From: Typhlomys cinereus
Taxonomy: Eukaryota; Chordata; Mammalia; Rodentia; Platacanthomyidae
Length of the DNA stretch: 64,000 nucleotides
Assembly: GCA_023101885.1 (NCBI GenBank)
Contig: JALPQD010000360.1
Span: 1,724,074 to 1,788,073 of the forward strand
Direction: 5' to 3'
Made by a program: the position numbers and the translations under genes. Under the pieces are notes generated by a model. The model was not told where the DNA came from and did not search any database. It was given only the letters and a program-made list of their open reading frames with translations. Each line of letters starts with the position of its first letter. Positions within the stretch are counted from its first letter, which is position 1. Shown here one piece after another: positions 52,440 to 63,830 of the stretch.

Positions 52440-53012
52440 ATCTAAAGAAGGTGGGGAATCACAGCCGCTGCTGCTGCTGCTGCGGCCCTTCCCCTTTATC
52501 TCCTGAACGCCCCTCCCCAACTTCCCCTGTCCCCTTTCTAACCTCCCCTGCCCCCTCCCCAGCCTCCCCCCTCCTCCCCAGCCTCCCCTCTTCCCCTCCC
52601 TTCTCTTAGCCTCGGTACCAAGGCTGCCAGTCCCCTGTGTGTGCAGGGAGAAAGTGGACCAGCTAAGCGAGCCAAGTAGCTCCAGTCTCTCTAGCCCCTC
52701 CCGCCGCGGGCCGCCTGCCAGGTGAGGCCACTGGCCAAGGCTCCCCCAGTTCAGAGCAGCCTTCTCTCCCCGCGGGGGACCGCGCAGAGTACAAGGGTTC
52801 TGGGGAGATCATCCACGTTTTCTTCGAACTGTGCTGCACTGTGGCGGAGGCTGGAGTTTGGAGTTTGACCCGCTTGGAGTCTCCGGGCAGCAGCAAGGAG
52901 GAGGCAGGGCCAGCGCTGTCCTCGGTCGCGCAAAGGGACGGGAGCCCAAGGGTCTCTCTCCTCCTTCTGCCTCCCAAGTGCTCAGGGCAGCCGAGCCTGT
53001 ATCCGGGGTAAG
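52440..53012 (+). promoter_or_regulatory. GC-rich candidate promoter and first exon (Slc5a11?)
   Basis: A (GCT)n run, a C-rich stretch and CpG-rich patches (CCGCCGCGGGCC, CCCCGCGGGGGACCGCGC) precede ATCCGGGGTAAGGTAAGC, which holds two overlapping donor-like sites (after 53007 and 53012). In mammals SLC5A11 follows TNRC6A on the same strand, so a non-coding first exon here is plausible. No coding exon of that gene is seen downstream in the window. Confidence 0.3.
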
Positions 53013-53283
53013 GTAAGCTGCCCCCCCACCTCCTTCCCAGGAGACACCCACTCTTCAGCCTCTGGAATCTGGGGACCGAGCCGTAGTGCTGTTTGAGCCA
53101 GGTCCCAGCTGTGAACCTCGTAGGGTCAAAGATGGTACCCGGTACCTGCTGCTCCAGGCAACAGAACAGGGTGGGGGGTGGGTGTGAGCCTAAGAAGTGG
53201 GTTTTGAGGGCAGCTGGCAGCGCAGACCCCGGGTCCCAGCTCTCCTCTTTCACCAACCTCAAGGCCGTGGGGCACGACAGCCA

Positions 53284-53413
53284 CCTTATCTGTTAGATGG
53301 CAAGGAGGTGGCCAGGTGGCCCAGCCCACAGGTGTGCCCTGGAGAGATAAGGACCGTGGAGGAAGCTTGGCCAACCACAGCCAGCTGGGAGGAATCCTGT
53401 CTGCTGCTTATCA
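53284..53413 (+). promoter_or_regulatory. Cluster of three GATA-type motifs
   Basis: CTTATCT (53285), AGATAAGG (53345) and CTTATCA (53407) lie within 130 bp, just downstream of the GC-rich block. Confidence 0.35.
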
Positions 53414-53419
53414 CCCGGC

Positions 53420-54205
53420 AAGGCGCTCCCTCTCCCGCGGGCGCGTGCCAGCTCCCGCACATTTTACAGTCAGAATCCTTTCCAGCTGCAGAGTTTGCCC
53501 GGAAAGGTAGGCCCCGCCACCCCTCGCTCCCAAAGAGGCCTTTGGAGCCACTCGCCCAACCAAGGTGGCACAGATTGCCAAGGGGGCAAAGCTAAGATCC
53601 AGCTCTACAGGCTGAGAGCCGCCCCTTCGCATCCATGGTTTGCAGTTCTGGGAAGTGGTTGGTAGAGCATTCTCCATCTCGAAGGGTTCTGGAGATGTGG
53701 TTTTAACAATGCCGCCCCATTGTGGGAGATGGAATTTGTTTGCTAAGCCGATGTTAAGGAGTGTTTTGACCTAATGTGAACAGGAGGCGTGCAGTGGGTC
53801 CTTGTTTTCCCCAGAGTCTAAGTACCCTGCGATAGGCAGTCATGGGAGAGAATTCTACTGGCCAGAGGTTGTTTTATGCTTGATCAGATTTAGACTGAGG
53901 CCAAGAGGAGGAAGCTTTGGGGGTACAGGTAGGCCGCCTCTGAAGGATGAAGGTGGTTGTTGAACAGTCTAGAGCATCAGGCAGAGTGAACAGAAGCTAA
54001 AGGCCCCAAGATCCCAAATTGTTTTCTAGGAATAGACCAGAGCAAGCAAGTGATGGGGTCTGATTTGTGTTTGAAGTCCTCTCTAACTTTCAGGGAGGAA
54101 TAGAAAAGTAATGCTGGGTAGAAAGAAAGAAAGTCTTTGCTCTAGGCTGTATATCACAGAGGGCGGCGTGGACAAAGGCAATGAAAAGGGTTATCATAAA
54201 AGTCA
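53420..54205. other. Intergenic, nothing recognised
   Basis: No repeat or exon identified. Confidence 0.4.
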
Positions 54206-54211
54206 AGGAAA

Positions 54212-54455
54212 GGGGCTCGAGAGATGGCTCAGGAGTTAAGACTATGCCTTGCAAGCAGAAGAAACTGAGTTCAGATCCCAGATCCCACTTAAAAATGCCA
54301 GGTGGAAATGGTGGCAGCCTGCACTTCCAGCCCTGGAAAGCAGAGCTTGGGACCCCAGAATGAAGCAAAAGGGAGGTAGAAGCAGTTCAGGATGAATCCT
54401 GAAGTCACCCTTGGTTATCTATAAGCATACACAATACACACACATACACATGTGG
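54212..54455 (+). repeat. B2-superfamily SINE, sense
   Basis: GGGGCTCGAGAGATGGCTCA, CAGATCCCAGATCCCAC, CCAGCCCTGGAAAGCAGAGC, CA tail. Confidence 0.83.
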
Positions 54456-54780
54456 GAAAATGACAAAATTCAAGGCCCGATTTGGAAGTAGGGGTGGATA
54501 GAATCTGTGCACTGAGAAAGTCATAGCAAATGCTTTGATGGATGTTTGTGTGTTCTGGCAAGTGCTTAGACCTGGTGCCTGGCACAAGATGCTCACAGAC
54601 CCCTTGTTGAATGCGTGTTTGAGTGGGTGGATACATGAAAGGATAGAGAGATGGACGGATGGATGCTCTGTGGAAGGTTGGCTGCATGGAGAGATGGACG
54701 GTTTGGGCTTCTGGTGTGAACAGCTGGTGACATGAGACAAAATCAAAGTACTGGCTTGATGCTGAAGAGCTTGGTTTCAT

Positions 54781-54782
<2 letters not shown>

Positions 54783-54817
<35 letters not shown>

Positions 54818-55005
54818 TTATTTGACAGAGAGAGAGAGTGAGCAGGTATGCATGCGTGAATGGTACCACGTGTGTGTGGGGCTCAGAGGACAACTTCTGG
54901 AAGTTGGTTCTTTCCTTCTACCATGTGGGTTCTGGGTACCAAACTCAGGATACCAGGTGTGTGCGTGGGGCACCTTTACTCAGAGACAGTTCGCTGGCTG
55001 AGCTT
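54783..55005 (-). repeat. (GT)n and B2-like SINE, antisense
   Basis: (GT) x 16, (GA)n, then GGCTCAGAGGACAACTTCTG and GTACCAAACTCAGGATACCA. Murine-type B2 body. Confidence 0.7.
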
Positions 55006-55351
55006 GGCTTCTAAGCTGCATGCGTCAACTTTGGACATCAGTCCGGCATCTGTGAGAGATGCCAGGTTGGCATTTGGATGGCTATGTCTGGGCTTAGGAG
55101 GTCTCTTGGGACCTCCATCCTCTCTGGAATCGCAGGACAAGGCCAGCCATGATGGGCGAGGCAGGGGAGGAGGGGTGCTTGCTTAGGTCTCCTGCAATCC
55201 TGTTACCCTCGGTGGCCCATCTGGGGACTGCTCTGCCGCATTTAGAAATGTTTCTTTATTACCAGAGTCATGGTTCTTCCTGATGATCGGGATGAGCCTG
55301 CTCAAAGTCTCAGAATCTGCCCGCTGACCTTTTCTCTTAACGTATTTCTAT

Positions 55352-55545
55352 TTTATTTTATTTATTAGTACAGTATGGGTGTGCATGTGTGGAGATGCAC
55401 ATGCCATACATGTGGAGGTCAGAGGACATCGCTGTAGAGAGTCAATTCTCTTCTTCCATCATGTGGTTCTGGGGGATTGAACTCATGTCATCGGGCTTGC
55501 ACGCCGAGTGCCTCCACCTGCTGAGCCCTTTCGTTGGCTCCATCG
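55352..55545 (-). repeat. B2-like SINE, antisense
   Basis: ATGTGGAGGTCAGAGGACAT, TTCTTCCATCATGTGGTTCT, CACCTGCTGAGCCCTTTCGT. Confidence 0.72.
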
Positions 55546-56315
55546 GCCTTTTTCTACAGTTCCTGAGCAACCACAAGCACCTGGGAAACCCCAGGGCTAG
55601 CTCCTCCCTCCGGCAGCCCTAGGTCTTCCCTCTTGCTCTCTCGCTGTTGTTTCTGTCTCCCTAGAGCAGCCAATCAAAGGCCTAGCTGTGACAGGTCCCT
55701 CCTTGGCAAAGACCCCAGAGGAGTGGGAGGAAAGGGGTGTGACGGGCTCCGGGCCAGACTTTGTGTCACGTCTGGAATCTTCCCTGTCAAGGGTTCTTGT
55801 GTCTCAGAACGGGCAGGAGCCGAATGGGTTAAGCCTGAGATGGAATCCAGTTCAGTGGTTTCCCAGCTGTACCTGTTCACGAGGGTTAATCGGAGACCTG
55901 ACCCCAGAGCCGGGCCGGGCTGAAAATGAGCTTCGCCCACGCGAGTGGCCCGGCCTGCCTGACCACAAAGTCCACCCATGTTACACGGAGCGTAGGGAGA
56001 GGCAGATGTTCCGCACCCGGTCACGTGGCCCAGAGCGATCGCTCCCCGTGACCGGCAGCCCGTCCTCATTCCCATATTACCACTGGGGAAACTGAGTCAC
56101 AGAGCGTAGGATCACGGCCGAGAGGAAGCTGGGATGTGGGTGGGAGGAAGAATTCTTCACACTTTACAAGGCTGCATCTATTTCCCGGAAGTCTTTTCCC
56201 CACAGTGAAATCTGCAACTAGATGACAATTGTCATTTTTGGTTAATCCAAGGGAACCTACGTGCCCCCACAACTCCTGCCACCTCTCTAGTATAATTGAT
56301 GCTCCTCAGCAATTT
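55546..56315. other. GC-rich intergenic stretch
   Basis: CpGs are frequent (CGGGCCGGGC, CCCACGCGAGTGG). A MIR core lies near 56076-56105 (CACTGGGGAAACTGAGTCAC). No exon is supported. Confidence 0.4.
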
Positions 56316-56319
56316 TTTA

Positions 56320-56362
<43 letters not shown>

Positions 56363-56480
56363 TGGAGGGCACTGTGTGTCCCTGTGGAGGCCCAGGGGTG
56401 ACTTTGGGAATCATCCTGGATCGCTTCTACCTCCTCTGTGCTTCGCTCTGGGGTTTCCCAGGCTCCGCCTTCCAAACGGA
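56320..56480 (-). repeat. (GT)n and truncated B2-superfamily SINE, antisense
   Basis: (GT) x about 19, CCCTGTGGAGGCCCAGGGGT, GGTTTCCCAGGCTCCGCCTT. The tRNA-like head is missing. Confidence 0.75.
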
Positions 56481-57004
56481 GCAAATACCAGCTCAGCGTC
56501 CTGCTCTACCTTTGGCCCTGACCTGGGCCTGCGAAGTTCCTGTTTCCTGGGTGTTTTGTTTTGTTTTCTTTTTTCTTCTTCCTTTGCACTGTGGTGTGGA
56601 AAATTTTCACATCTCCTGCAGGAGATTATGTAAAAGGCCAGAAGCAGAGGGCGAGAAAGAGCCGCCCCGGGTTGACTGGGCTTCCCTTTGTGAACTGGCC
56701 ACCAGGCAACCTCAGGAGCAGCCTGTTCTGGTTGCAAAGAAAGCCTTTGTCAGACGCGGGCCGCCTCGCCCCTCCCCCCCCCAGGAAGGAGCCTGGCAGG
56801 CAACCCCATGGGAGGAAAACCAGGCCCACCCATTGCTTAGCCCTCCTGAGGCCGTCGGGGAGCCACGGCCGTTCCCCACCCCCCTGTGCATAAGGTACGG
56901 GGGTCATTCCTGGGAATGAGAGCCAGGTGAGGGCCCGGCATGAAAACCCACAGGGACGCAGGTAGGTGGGTGGATTAGGGGAAAGGCTGGGCGGCTTTTC
57001 TCAC

Positions 57005-57348
57005 CGTAGAGAGCTTGGCACACAGCTGGTGCCTAATAAATACTTGCTCCACCCTCACAGCTTAAGACAGTTTGCCGTGGAGATGGTGCACAGCCGGAGC
57101 CTAATAGATGTTCTATTGAGTTTCCAGAGCCTGACACACAGCTGGCACCTAATAGATGCCTTACCTAATATCCAGGCTTGACCCAGAGCCTGAGTGCCTA
57201 AGAAACACCCCACGGAGTTCTCAGAGCCTGGTTCAGAGTTTGGCCGGCACCCAGCTGGTGCCTCGTATCCGTGTCACTGAATTTCCCGAGGCTTACCACA
57301 GAGTCTGCCATGCAGCTGGCGCCTGACAAGTGCTTACTGCACTGAGTC
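57005..57348. repeat. Degenerate minisatellite built from a MIR/L2-like 3' end
   Basis: About five or six units of roughly 55-65 bp share CAGAGCCTG, CACAGCTGG(T/C)(G/A)CCTAATA and a GA(G/A)TTTCC-type end. Single units resemble the GGCACACAG..TGCCTAATAAAT end of MIR/L2 elements. Confidence 0.65.
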
Positions 57349-57864
57349 TCCACGGCCCAAAGCGTTGAGCGACAGGCAGTGCCTCATAATGTCTGTGGAA
57401 AAGCCACAGAGTCACAGGGAGGGAAGGAGAGAGTGAAGGAGAGGCGAGAAGGGCGGCAAGGCAGACAGACCGATCCGTCTGGAAACACAAGCTTCCATTC
57501 CTGACCTGGGGCTGCGGTGGTCCCAGAGGACAAGCCGGTGACTTAGAAGCAAGTGCCACAGCCAGGGTCTGGCCTCCTGTCGGTGAGCTGGAGGTGCCAT
57601 GATGGAGGGCGACAGCGGAGGGCACAGGGGTCTTTAAACAGACCCCCAGGCTGCACGCGGTCGGCTCAGGGCTGCAGCGATGCTTCTGCTCCCCCCACAC
57701 CAAGCATCCCTCTTGGCCTCGCTTCCTAAGAAGGCTCCGGAGCCCCACCAGCCTCCTCCCGGGTGATGAAAAGCTTGTTTATCTGTGGTCCCTCTCTCCG
57801 TGCCTGGCAGGCTGAGGCCGGGAAGGGGCAGGAGTGCGGTGCCCTCAAAGGAGAGGGTTGCTGT

Positions 57865-58195
57865 TCCTCCTCCCCCCTCCCTCGCCCCCACTTTCCCCTT
57901 CCTCCCCCTCCCCCTCTCCCCTTTCTCTCCTCCTCCTCCCTCCCCTCCTCCTTCCCTTCGTCCTCCTCCTCCTTCCTCTTCCTCCTCCTCCTCCCCCTCC
58001 TCCCTCTCCTCTTCCTCCTCCTTTCCCTCTTCCTCCTCCCCCCTCATCCTTCTCCTCCTCCTCCCCCTCCCCCCTCATCCTTCTCCTCCTCCTCCCCCTC
58101 CTCCCTCTCCTCTTCCTCCTCCTTTCCCTCCTCCTCCTACCCCTCCTCTTCTCCCTCCTCCTCTCCCTCCTCCTCCTTCCTCCCAGACCTGCCAA
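57865..58195. repeat. (CCT)n-type polypyrimidine tract
   Basis: About 330 bp of almost pure C/T on the plus strand with internal duplications of a CCTCATCCTTCTCCTCCTCC unit. Three overlapping Pro/Ser/Leu frames come from it and are not genes. Confidence 0.95.
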
Positions 58196-58199
58196 TTCT

Positions 58200-58860
58200 T
58201 TTTATTTTAGCTCTTTGTGCCTCTGACCATTCATCCTTGCCCTGAGCCTCCTTCCTCCTTTTGGAAGCAGCAGATTCATAGACCTGGGTTCGGGCTTTCT
58301 CAGCAGCTATGTGACTTAGACAGGACGCCAAACCTCTCTGAGCCACAACTTTGCTGGCCTGTAAAGGCAACAATGCTTCCCACCGGGTGGGGGCTTTGTC
58401 TTTGAGACAGCACCCAGAGGTCACTGGGCCCCTTCCTCTCCTAGCCCCGCCCCCAGAGCATTGGAACTTATAACACCCCACTTCCAGTCCAGAGTGAGTC
58501 TCTGGTGCAGCAGATCCTGTAACCAACACAGACGTCAAAACGCCCAAACCCCAGCGGGGTGTCCCGTGGGACGGAGCTGGGTTTGGATCCTGCCGTTTTC
58601 CTCAGTGTGACTTGAGACTAGGGACATGGAAGCCGTGATGGCCCAAGGTCTCCCCTCTTACTTCCTCCCTCCCTTGCCTCTCTCTGTGGAAGTCCAGATG
58701 GGTGCTTGCCTGGGCTCCTCTACCTCCGAGAATGCCCAGGTCTCGGCGGAACAAGAGCCAATGGAGCCTAGGGAGAGCTGTTCAGAGCTAGGCTAACCAG
58801 GAGAAGGGGGCTTCCAGGCCTCCGAGAGCCCACGAAGGCAGCTTGGGGGAAGTAGCCTCA
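58200..58860. other. Intergenic, nothing firm
   Basis: 58290-58390 may be a MIR (CAGCAGCTATGTGACTTAGA, CTCTCTGAGCCACAACTTTG). Otherwise unassigned. Confidence 0.45.
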
Positions 58861-58899
58861 CCCTTGTCCTGAGTGGCCGGTGCACGCCTCAGGGGTCAC

Positions 58900-59440
58900 T
58901 CTCGCTCTGACCATAGAGGACGCTCTTGGAACGCACAGAACATAGACCAGACATGCTGCTCCACCATCCCTAACACTCGGGCAGCAAGGAGAAAGAAGTA
59001 TGTCAGAATCCCATCCCTGTCTATCCCGGGCACGCCCAGAAATCAACTCAAAACAAATCAGGCACCTGGATGTAAGACCCCAAACTCCCACAGTGCTAGA
59101 GGAAGACACGGGATAAGAAACGGACTTCTTGACACACAGAGAGGAATGAAACACCATCATCTGCAACCACCGTCCAGAGAGACAAGCCCGGCACAGACCG
59201 AGAGCATGTTTCTCTCATATGTAGGATCTAGACTTCAAATACAAATGAGATACGGCTGTACATGGGGGGTGGGGAAGGGAGGAAGGAGAAAGGGTATGGG
59301 GGGGAGATCAGGGATCATGCGATCAAGATGCCCACCTGACATGGAAGTTGAAAAGCGACTTGGTGGGGGGAGGGAAGAGGAGGAGTGGAGGAGGTTAGGT
59401 AGTAGGTAGGTAGTAGGGGGGTGTGAGGTAGTCACACCTG
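58900..59440 (+). pseudogene. L1 ORF2 3' remnant
   Basis: The stretch AGAAATCAACTCAAAACAAA to CAGTGCTAGAGGAAGACACG and GATAAGAAACGGACTTCTTG matches the coding sequence near the end of rodent L1 ORF2 (K-INSK...LLEE-like order). Stops break it. A purine-rich L1 3' UTR-like part follows. Confidence 0.6.
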
Positions 59441-59546
59441 CCTATGTATGGCACTTATAGACCATTCTCTCTATACAGAGATATAGAGATATCATGGTGA
59501 AAAGAATTCTTTTGTAAACTAGAAAAATTGTGAATTAACTAGTTAG

Positions 59547-59830
59547 GGGCTAGGGAGCCAGTTCAGGCATTAAAGTCTTTGCTTCTCGGGAAAAGAACCC
59601 GAGTTCAGATCCCCAGATCATATAGGAACATGCTGGGTGGATATGGTAGGGCCAGGAATAAGAAAAATCCAAGTTGCTTCTCTGTGTCACCCTTGGACCT
59701 CCACGGGCACACACATTCAAATGGCTTCTGGTATATACACATCTACACACACATGTACAACTACATGCAACACACACACACACACACACACATACACACA
59801 CACATACACACACACACACCCCAAAAAACA
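59547..59830 (+). repeat. B2-superfamily SINE with (CA)n tail
   Basis: GGGGCTAGGGAGCCAGTTCA, GAGTTCAGATCCCCAGATC, TTGGACCTCCACGGGCACAC, (CA)n. Confidence 0.75.
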
Positions 59831-59847
59831 AAAACAAATGTCAAAAG

Positions 59848-59992
59848 CACACCAGACGTGGGGATGTGCTTATAATTCCAGCACTTGAGAGGCAAATGCA
59901 GGAGGATCACACCAAGTTCAAAGCTAACCTGGGCTACAGAGTGAGGCCTGGGCTAGCCTAGACTATATAGCAAAATCCTGTGCAAAATCAAA
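59848..59992 (+). repeat. B1 SINE, sense
   Basis: TTATAATTCCAGCACTTGAG, AGGAGGATCACACCAAGTTC, CTAACCTGGGCTACAGAGTG. Confidence 0.85.
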
Positions 59993-60650
59993 CCAAAACA
60001 AAAAGCGGAAACCCATTGGATAGCACGAGAGGGAGAGGCCCAGCTCCGGGGCCCAGGAGCACTGAGCTCGGGCTACCAGGCCGGTGTCCTTGGCAGCGCT
60101 CAACAGAGACGGAACCTCGCTCCTGAGTCTCCCTGCCTCGCACTCATCCTCTCCTGAGTTCAAGTTCTAAGTGGTTTCTCTCATCTGCTCCCTCTGCTGT
60201 GTGTGAACTGCAGTTCACTGAGAGGTAAGAGGCGAGGCCTTGGGAGGCGGCTGGGCTCACGTGCAACCCTCCCAGTGGGACTGAGTCTTTACCCAGGCTG
60301 GAAGCTGCCGCCTTGATTTGGAACCTGCTGGCCTCCGGAGCCGACCAACTTCTGCTATTTATGAATTACTTAGGCCCAGCTGCTTTGTTTCAGCAGCAGA
60401 ACAGACCAAAGCAGACTAGGCTGTGGGGGGCAACCGAGGGTCTTAGGCAGGGCGGAGCCTGGGCTTGTCCGCTTTCTTATTAACGCTCTTTGTGCCGCAG
60501 GGTCCCCTAGGGGAGGGAACAGAATGCACAGAATGGAGTGTCAAGTTCCACGACCTTCCCAAACAGTACCACCAGCTGGAGACCAAGCAGTCAAGCCTGT
60601 GAGCCAGTGGGAGACGCGGCAATTCAGAATAGTGTGGACACGAATTCCTT
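59993..60650. other. Intergenic, nothing recognised
   Basis: No exon or named repeat found. Confidence 0.4.
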
Positions 60651-61285
60651 CCTTCTCCTTCCCTTCCTCGCTATTCCACTCTCCCTTTCTCTCCCTTCCT
60701 CCCTCTCTTCCTCTTTTCTTCTCTCCCTCCTTTCCCTCTGTCCTTTCTCCCTTTCCTTCCTTCCTTCCCATCTTCTTCTCCCCTTCACATCTACCTCACC
60801 TATGCAATGTCCTCCATCCCTCCCTCCCCCTCTCCCTCCCTTCCTCTCTCCCTGTCTCCCTCCCTCCCTCTTTTCTTCCCTCCCTCTCTCTCTTCCTCCT
60901 TCCCTCTTTCTCTCCTTTCTCCTTCCCTCCCTCCTTCCCTCCCTCCCTCCCTCCTCTCCTTCCATCTCTCCCTCTCTCCCTCTCTTACTCTCTCCCACCT
61001 TCCCTCTCTCTTCTTCCCTCTCTCCTTCTCTCCCTCCCTCTCTCCCTCCTTCCCTCCCTCATCTTCCCTCTCTTCTTCCCCCCTCCCTTCCTCCCTCTCT
61101 CCCTCCCTCCCTCCTTCTTCCCTCCCTCCCTCCCTCCCTCCCTCCCTCCTTGTCTCCCTCTCTCCTTTCCTCTTCTCTTCCTCTCTCCCCCTCCCTTTCT
61201 CCCTCCCTCCTTCTTTCTCTCCTTCTCTCTCTTTCTCCTTCCCTTTCTCCTTCCCTCCCTCCCTTCCTCTCCCTCTTCACATCCA
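60650..61285. repeat. 640-bp (CCTT/CCCT)n polypyrimidine tract
   Basis: Nearly pure C/T strand, imperfect tetranucleotide repeat. Long open frames in three registers (up to 311 codons, Ser/Pro/Leu only) are by-products. Confidence 0.97.
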
Positions 61286-61585
61286 TCTCCATCCCCCTTG
61301 CCTACCTAATGCTCAGGCAGAAGCATGGTGACACGTCCACACTGGCCGCGTGGGCTGTTACTTTGGTCTGCCTTGCTCCCCACACTGATCTTCCACGGAC
61401 AGCTCCCACTCTGGTTACAAGCCAGCTACCTTCTAAACTCCTCTGTGTAAGACCCTGCGGTCCTTTCCCATGACCCCTCAGGGCGAGTAGTCAATGTACA
61501 GCAAAGAATAGCAGGTAGCCTCAAAAGTGCAGGCTCCGCTGTCCCCAGAATGCAAACTGCATGGCCGGGTGCTCAGCATTTCACA

Positions 61586-61700
61586 TGTGGCTGGGCATGG
61601 GGGTGCATGCTGCCATCCCAGCAGCCCGGAGGCAGAGGCGGTAGAATTCATCGCAAGTTCAAGGCCAGCTGCATTGCGTAGGGAGATCTGATTCCACCAG
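61586..61700 (+). repeat. B1 SINE, sense
   Basis: GGCTGGGCATGGGGGTGCAT, GGAGGCAGAGGCGGTAGAAT, CAAGTTCAAGGCCAGCTGCA. Confidence 0.8.
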
Positions 61701-61944
61701 CCAAGAAGCATCAAGGACAATACAGGCAGGTGCTCCCAGCAGGCCAAAGCATGAACTTTAATTGCTCCATTTTGTACAAGTTAAGAAACATGTCCATGTT
61801 CTTGACTGGTAAGGGGCTGGGCCAGCTGTGTTGTCCTCGGACTTCTATCTATTGGTTGTGGTTGTGTAAGTGCTCATGTGCGTACACGTGTGTGTGTGTG
61901 ACCCATGTGCGTGTGCAGACACCACAGGTCAACTTCAGGTGTCT

Positions 61945-62300
61945 TCCAAAGGAACTGCCCACCTCATTTTTATTTAGTGTGTATTGTATGCACACATGTG
62001 GAGGTCAGAGATGACGCGGGGATTCGGCATTCTCCTTCTACCTTGTGGGAGCCACAGCTTGAGTCGGGTTGTCTAGTTTGTGTACAGCACTTTTACCTCC
62101 CAAGCCATCCCAGTGACTGCCCCACCTTGTTTCCTGAGACAGGATCTCTTGCTGAGACCTGGGGTCCACCCATTAGGCCAAGCCGGCTGGCCCTACAAGT
62201 TCCAGGAGTCCTTCTGTCCCTGTGTCCTCTGTGCTGGGGTTACAAGTGAACACTATGAGTTCTGAGGCCGGAACTCAGTCCTTGTGTTTGAGTATCAAGC
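61945..62300 (-). repeat. B2-like then B4-like SINE, antisense
   Basis: ATGTGGAGGTCAGAGATGAC, TTCTACCTTGTGGGAGCCAC, then from 62120 TCCTGAGACAGGATCTCTTG and CTGTGCTGGGGTTACAAGTG. Confidence 0.65.
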
Positions 62301-62559
62301 ACGTGACCAACTGAAGTCCAGAGCTTGAATTCTTAACAGATCTGATGCTCTGTCTGACTTCGTGCATCTACGCCATGCAAACATTGCTGCCGTGTTATTG
62401 TCCGTGAGTTCACCTCCCTCGTGGAGGTGGGAACTGAGCCCCTGTTATCCCAGAGCCCAGAGACTGACACAGCACCCCATAAACACATCCGTGCCCTAGT
62501 TGCAGATGGCTCAGAAACACTCAGGTATCCTGAGAGCTTCCAGCTGCGGCAGCAAATAA

Positions 62560-62885
62560 GCCTAGACTTAGTGGCTTAAACAACACACATCCACTGTCTA
62601 CAGTGGTGGAGTCAAAAGTTCCTAGTGGATCTTCCTGGTGTCACATTAAGCTAATGGCAGAGCTGAAGTCTTTCTGACGCTCCCAGGCTAGTCTGTTCAT
62701 TTGCTTTCTTAGCTTCTAGAAGTCACTTGCATTCCTTGTGTTGGGGCCCCATCTTCCCCTCTTCAAATCCAGCAATACTCAGTCAAATCCTTCTCACACT
62801 GCCCTCCCTAGGGTCCTCTCCTTTGATTCGCTATCCCTTGTGATTGCATTAGACCCTCTGAGATGATCCAGACATGACCCTATTT
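62560..62885. repeat. Ancient mammalian interspersed repeat
   Basis: AGCCTAGACTTAGTGGCTTA, AACAACACACATCCACTG, CTTGTGATTGCATTAGACCC, CTGAGATGATCCAGACATGA. This is the order of a well-known old mammalian repeat whose class I cannot fix. Confidence 0.5.
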
Positions 62886-62892
62886 CTTTAAA

Positions 62893-63085
62893 ATGATTGA
62901 TTTATTTTAGAAACAGAGAAAGAAGAAGCAGGAGAGCACATGCCCCAACATGTGTGTGGAGGTCAGAGGACAATTTTCAGGAGCTGGTTCTTTCCTGCCA
63001 ACATGTGGACTCGGGAGTCAAACTCAGGTCACCAGGTTTGCATGCAGGCACCTTTACTTACTGAACCATTTCACTGACTCACAAT
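62893..63085 (-). repeat. B2-like SINE, antisense
   Basis: TGTGTGTGGAGGTCAGAGGA, AGTCAAACTCAGGTCACCAG, CTTACTGAACCATTTCACTG. Confidence 0.75.
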
Positions 63086-63269
63086 CTCCCTGTTATTTTA
63101 AGGTCATGTTACTAGCAGCCTTATGTGCAAACTTAATCACAGTCACAGGTGCTGGACGACGAGCTCTGCACACCATTGGGGCCATCATTCTGCCTAACAC
63201 AGGAATCCCTGATGTTGCCCACAGAAATGTCGTCTACTGAGAAACAGAATCTATGGTTTAGCATATGGT

Positions 63270-63445
63270 TCTAGAGCAAGAGAATCCCAGACTTGTCACA
63301 TCACAAGTTGTGTCACAAGTTACTTAACTTTTCTGTCTTCACTCCTTCCACAAATAAGGTTGATAATGACGGTGTCCACTTTTCAGGTTAGTAAATATCT
63401 AAAGTGATCCCCAGCATGCAGTAGGTGCTGTATAGGTGTGTTTTA
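63270..63445. repeat. MIR element
   Basis: AAGTTACTTAACTTTTCTGT, CACTCCTTCCACAAATAAGG, TGATAATGACGG and CAGCATGCAGTAGGTGCTGT follow the MIR order. Confidence 0.6.
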
Positions 63446-63547
63446 AATAGGTAAAGTATTATGATACATGTGGTCTAGAACAAGATTGTGGTGTCTCACT
63501 GAGTCTTGGGTTCTTGTCCAGCTAAGAGTGCTTGGAAAGGGTACCAA

Positions 63548-63830
63548 GAGGCTGGCAAGATAGGTTAGCAGGTAAAGGTGCTTGTGTGCATACCTGGTGA
63601 TCTGAGTTCACTCCCTGGAACTTACATGGTGGAAAGAGAAGACGAACCCATTCATCTGTCCATCCATCCATTCATCCATTCATCCACTCACCCATCCATC
63701 CACCCATCCACCTGTCCATCTGTTCATTTGTCCATCCATCCATCCATCCATCCATCCATCCATCCATCCATCCATCCATCCATCTATGCATCCATCCATC
63801 CATCCACCCACCCACCCAGCAAATACAGTG
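63548..63830 (+). repeat. B2-like SINE with (ATCC)n tail
   Basis: AGGCTGGCAAGATAGGTTAG, ATCTGAGTTCACTCCCTGGA, ACATGGTGGAAAGAGAAG, then about 170 bp of (ATCC/CATT)n with a core near 63731-63780. Confidence 0.8.

Noticed and set aside
52663..53262. 199-codon minus-strand frame
   Set aside because: GC-rich sequence gives long open frames by chance. No family resemblance, and it overlaps the candidate plus-strand first exon.
57763..58245. Open frames of 130-160 codons on the plus strand, 116-137 on the minus
   Set aside because: They come from the (CCT)n tract, open in all registers.
60538..61473. 311-codon open frame, Ser/Pro/Leu-rich
   Set aside because: It is the translation of the CCTT/CCCT tract. 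Neighbouring frames are open as well, and composition follows the repeat.
63090..63240. Open frame with a hydrophobic stretch, considered as an SLC5A11 exon
   Set aside because: The frame starts in a SINE, and the residues do not match the transporter as I know it.
63655..63825. Regular short repeats that could look like a CRISPR array
   Set aside because: It is a plain (ATCC)n microsatellite with no spacers.
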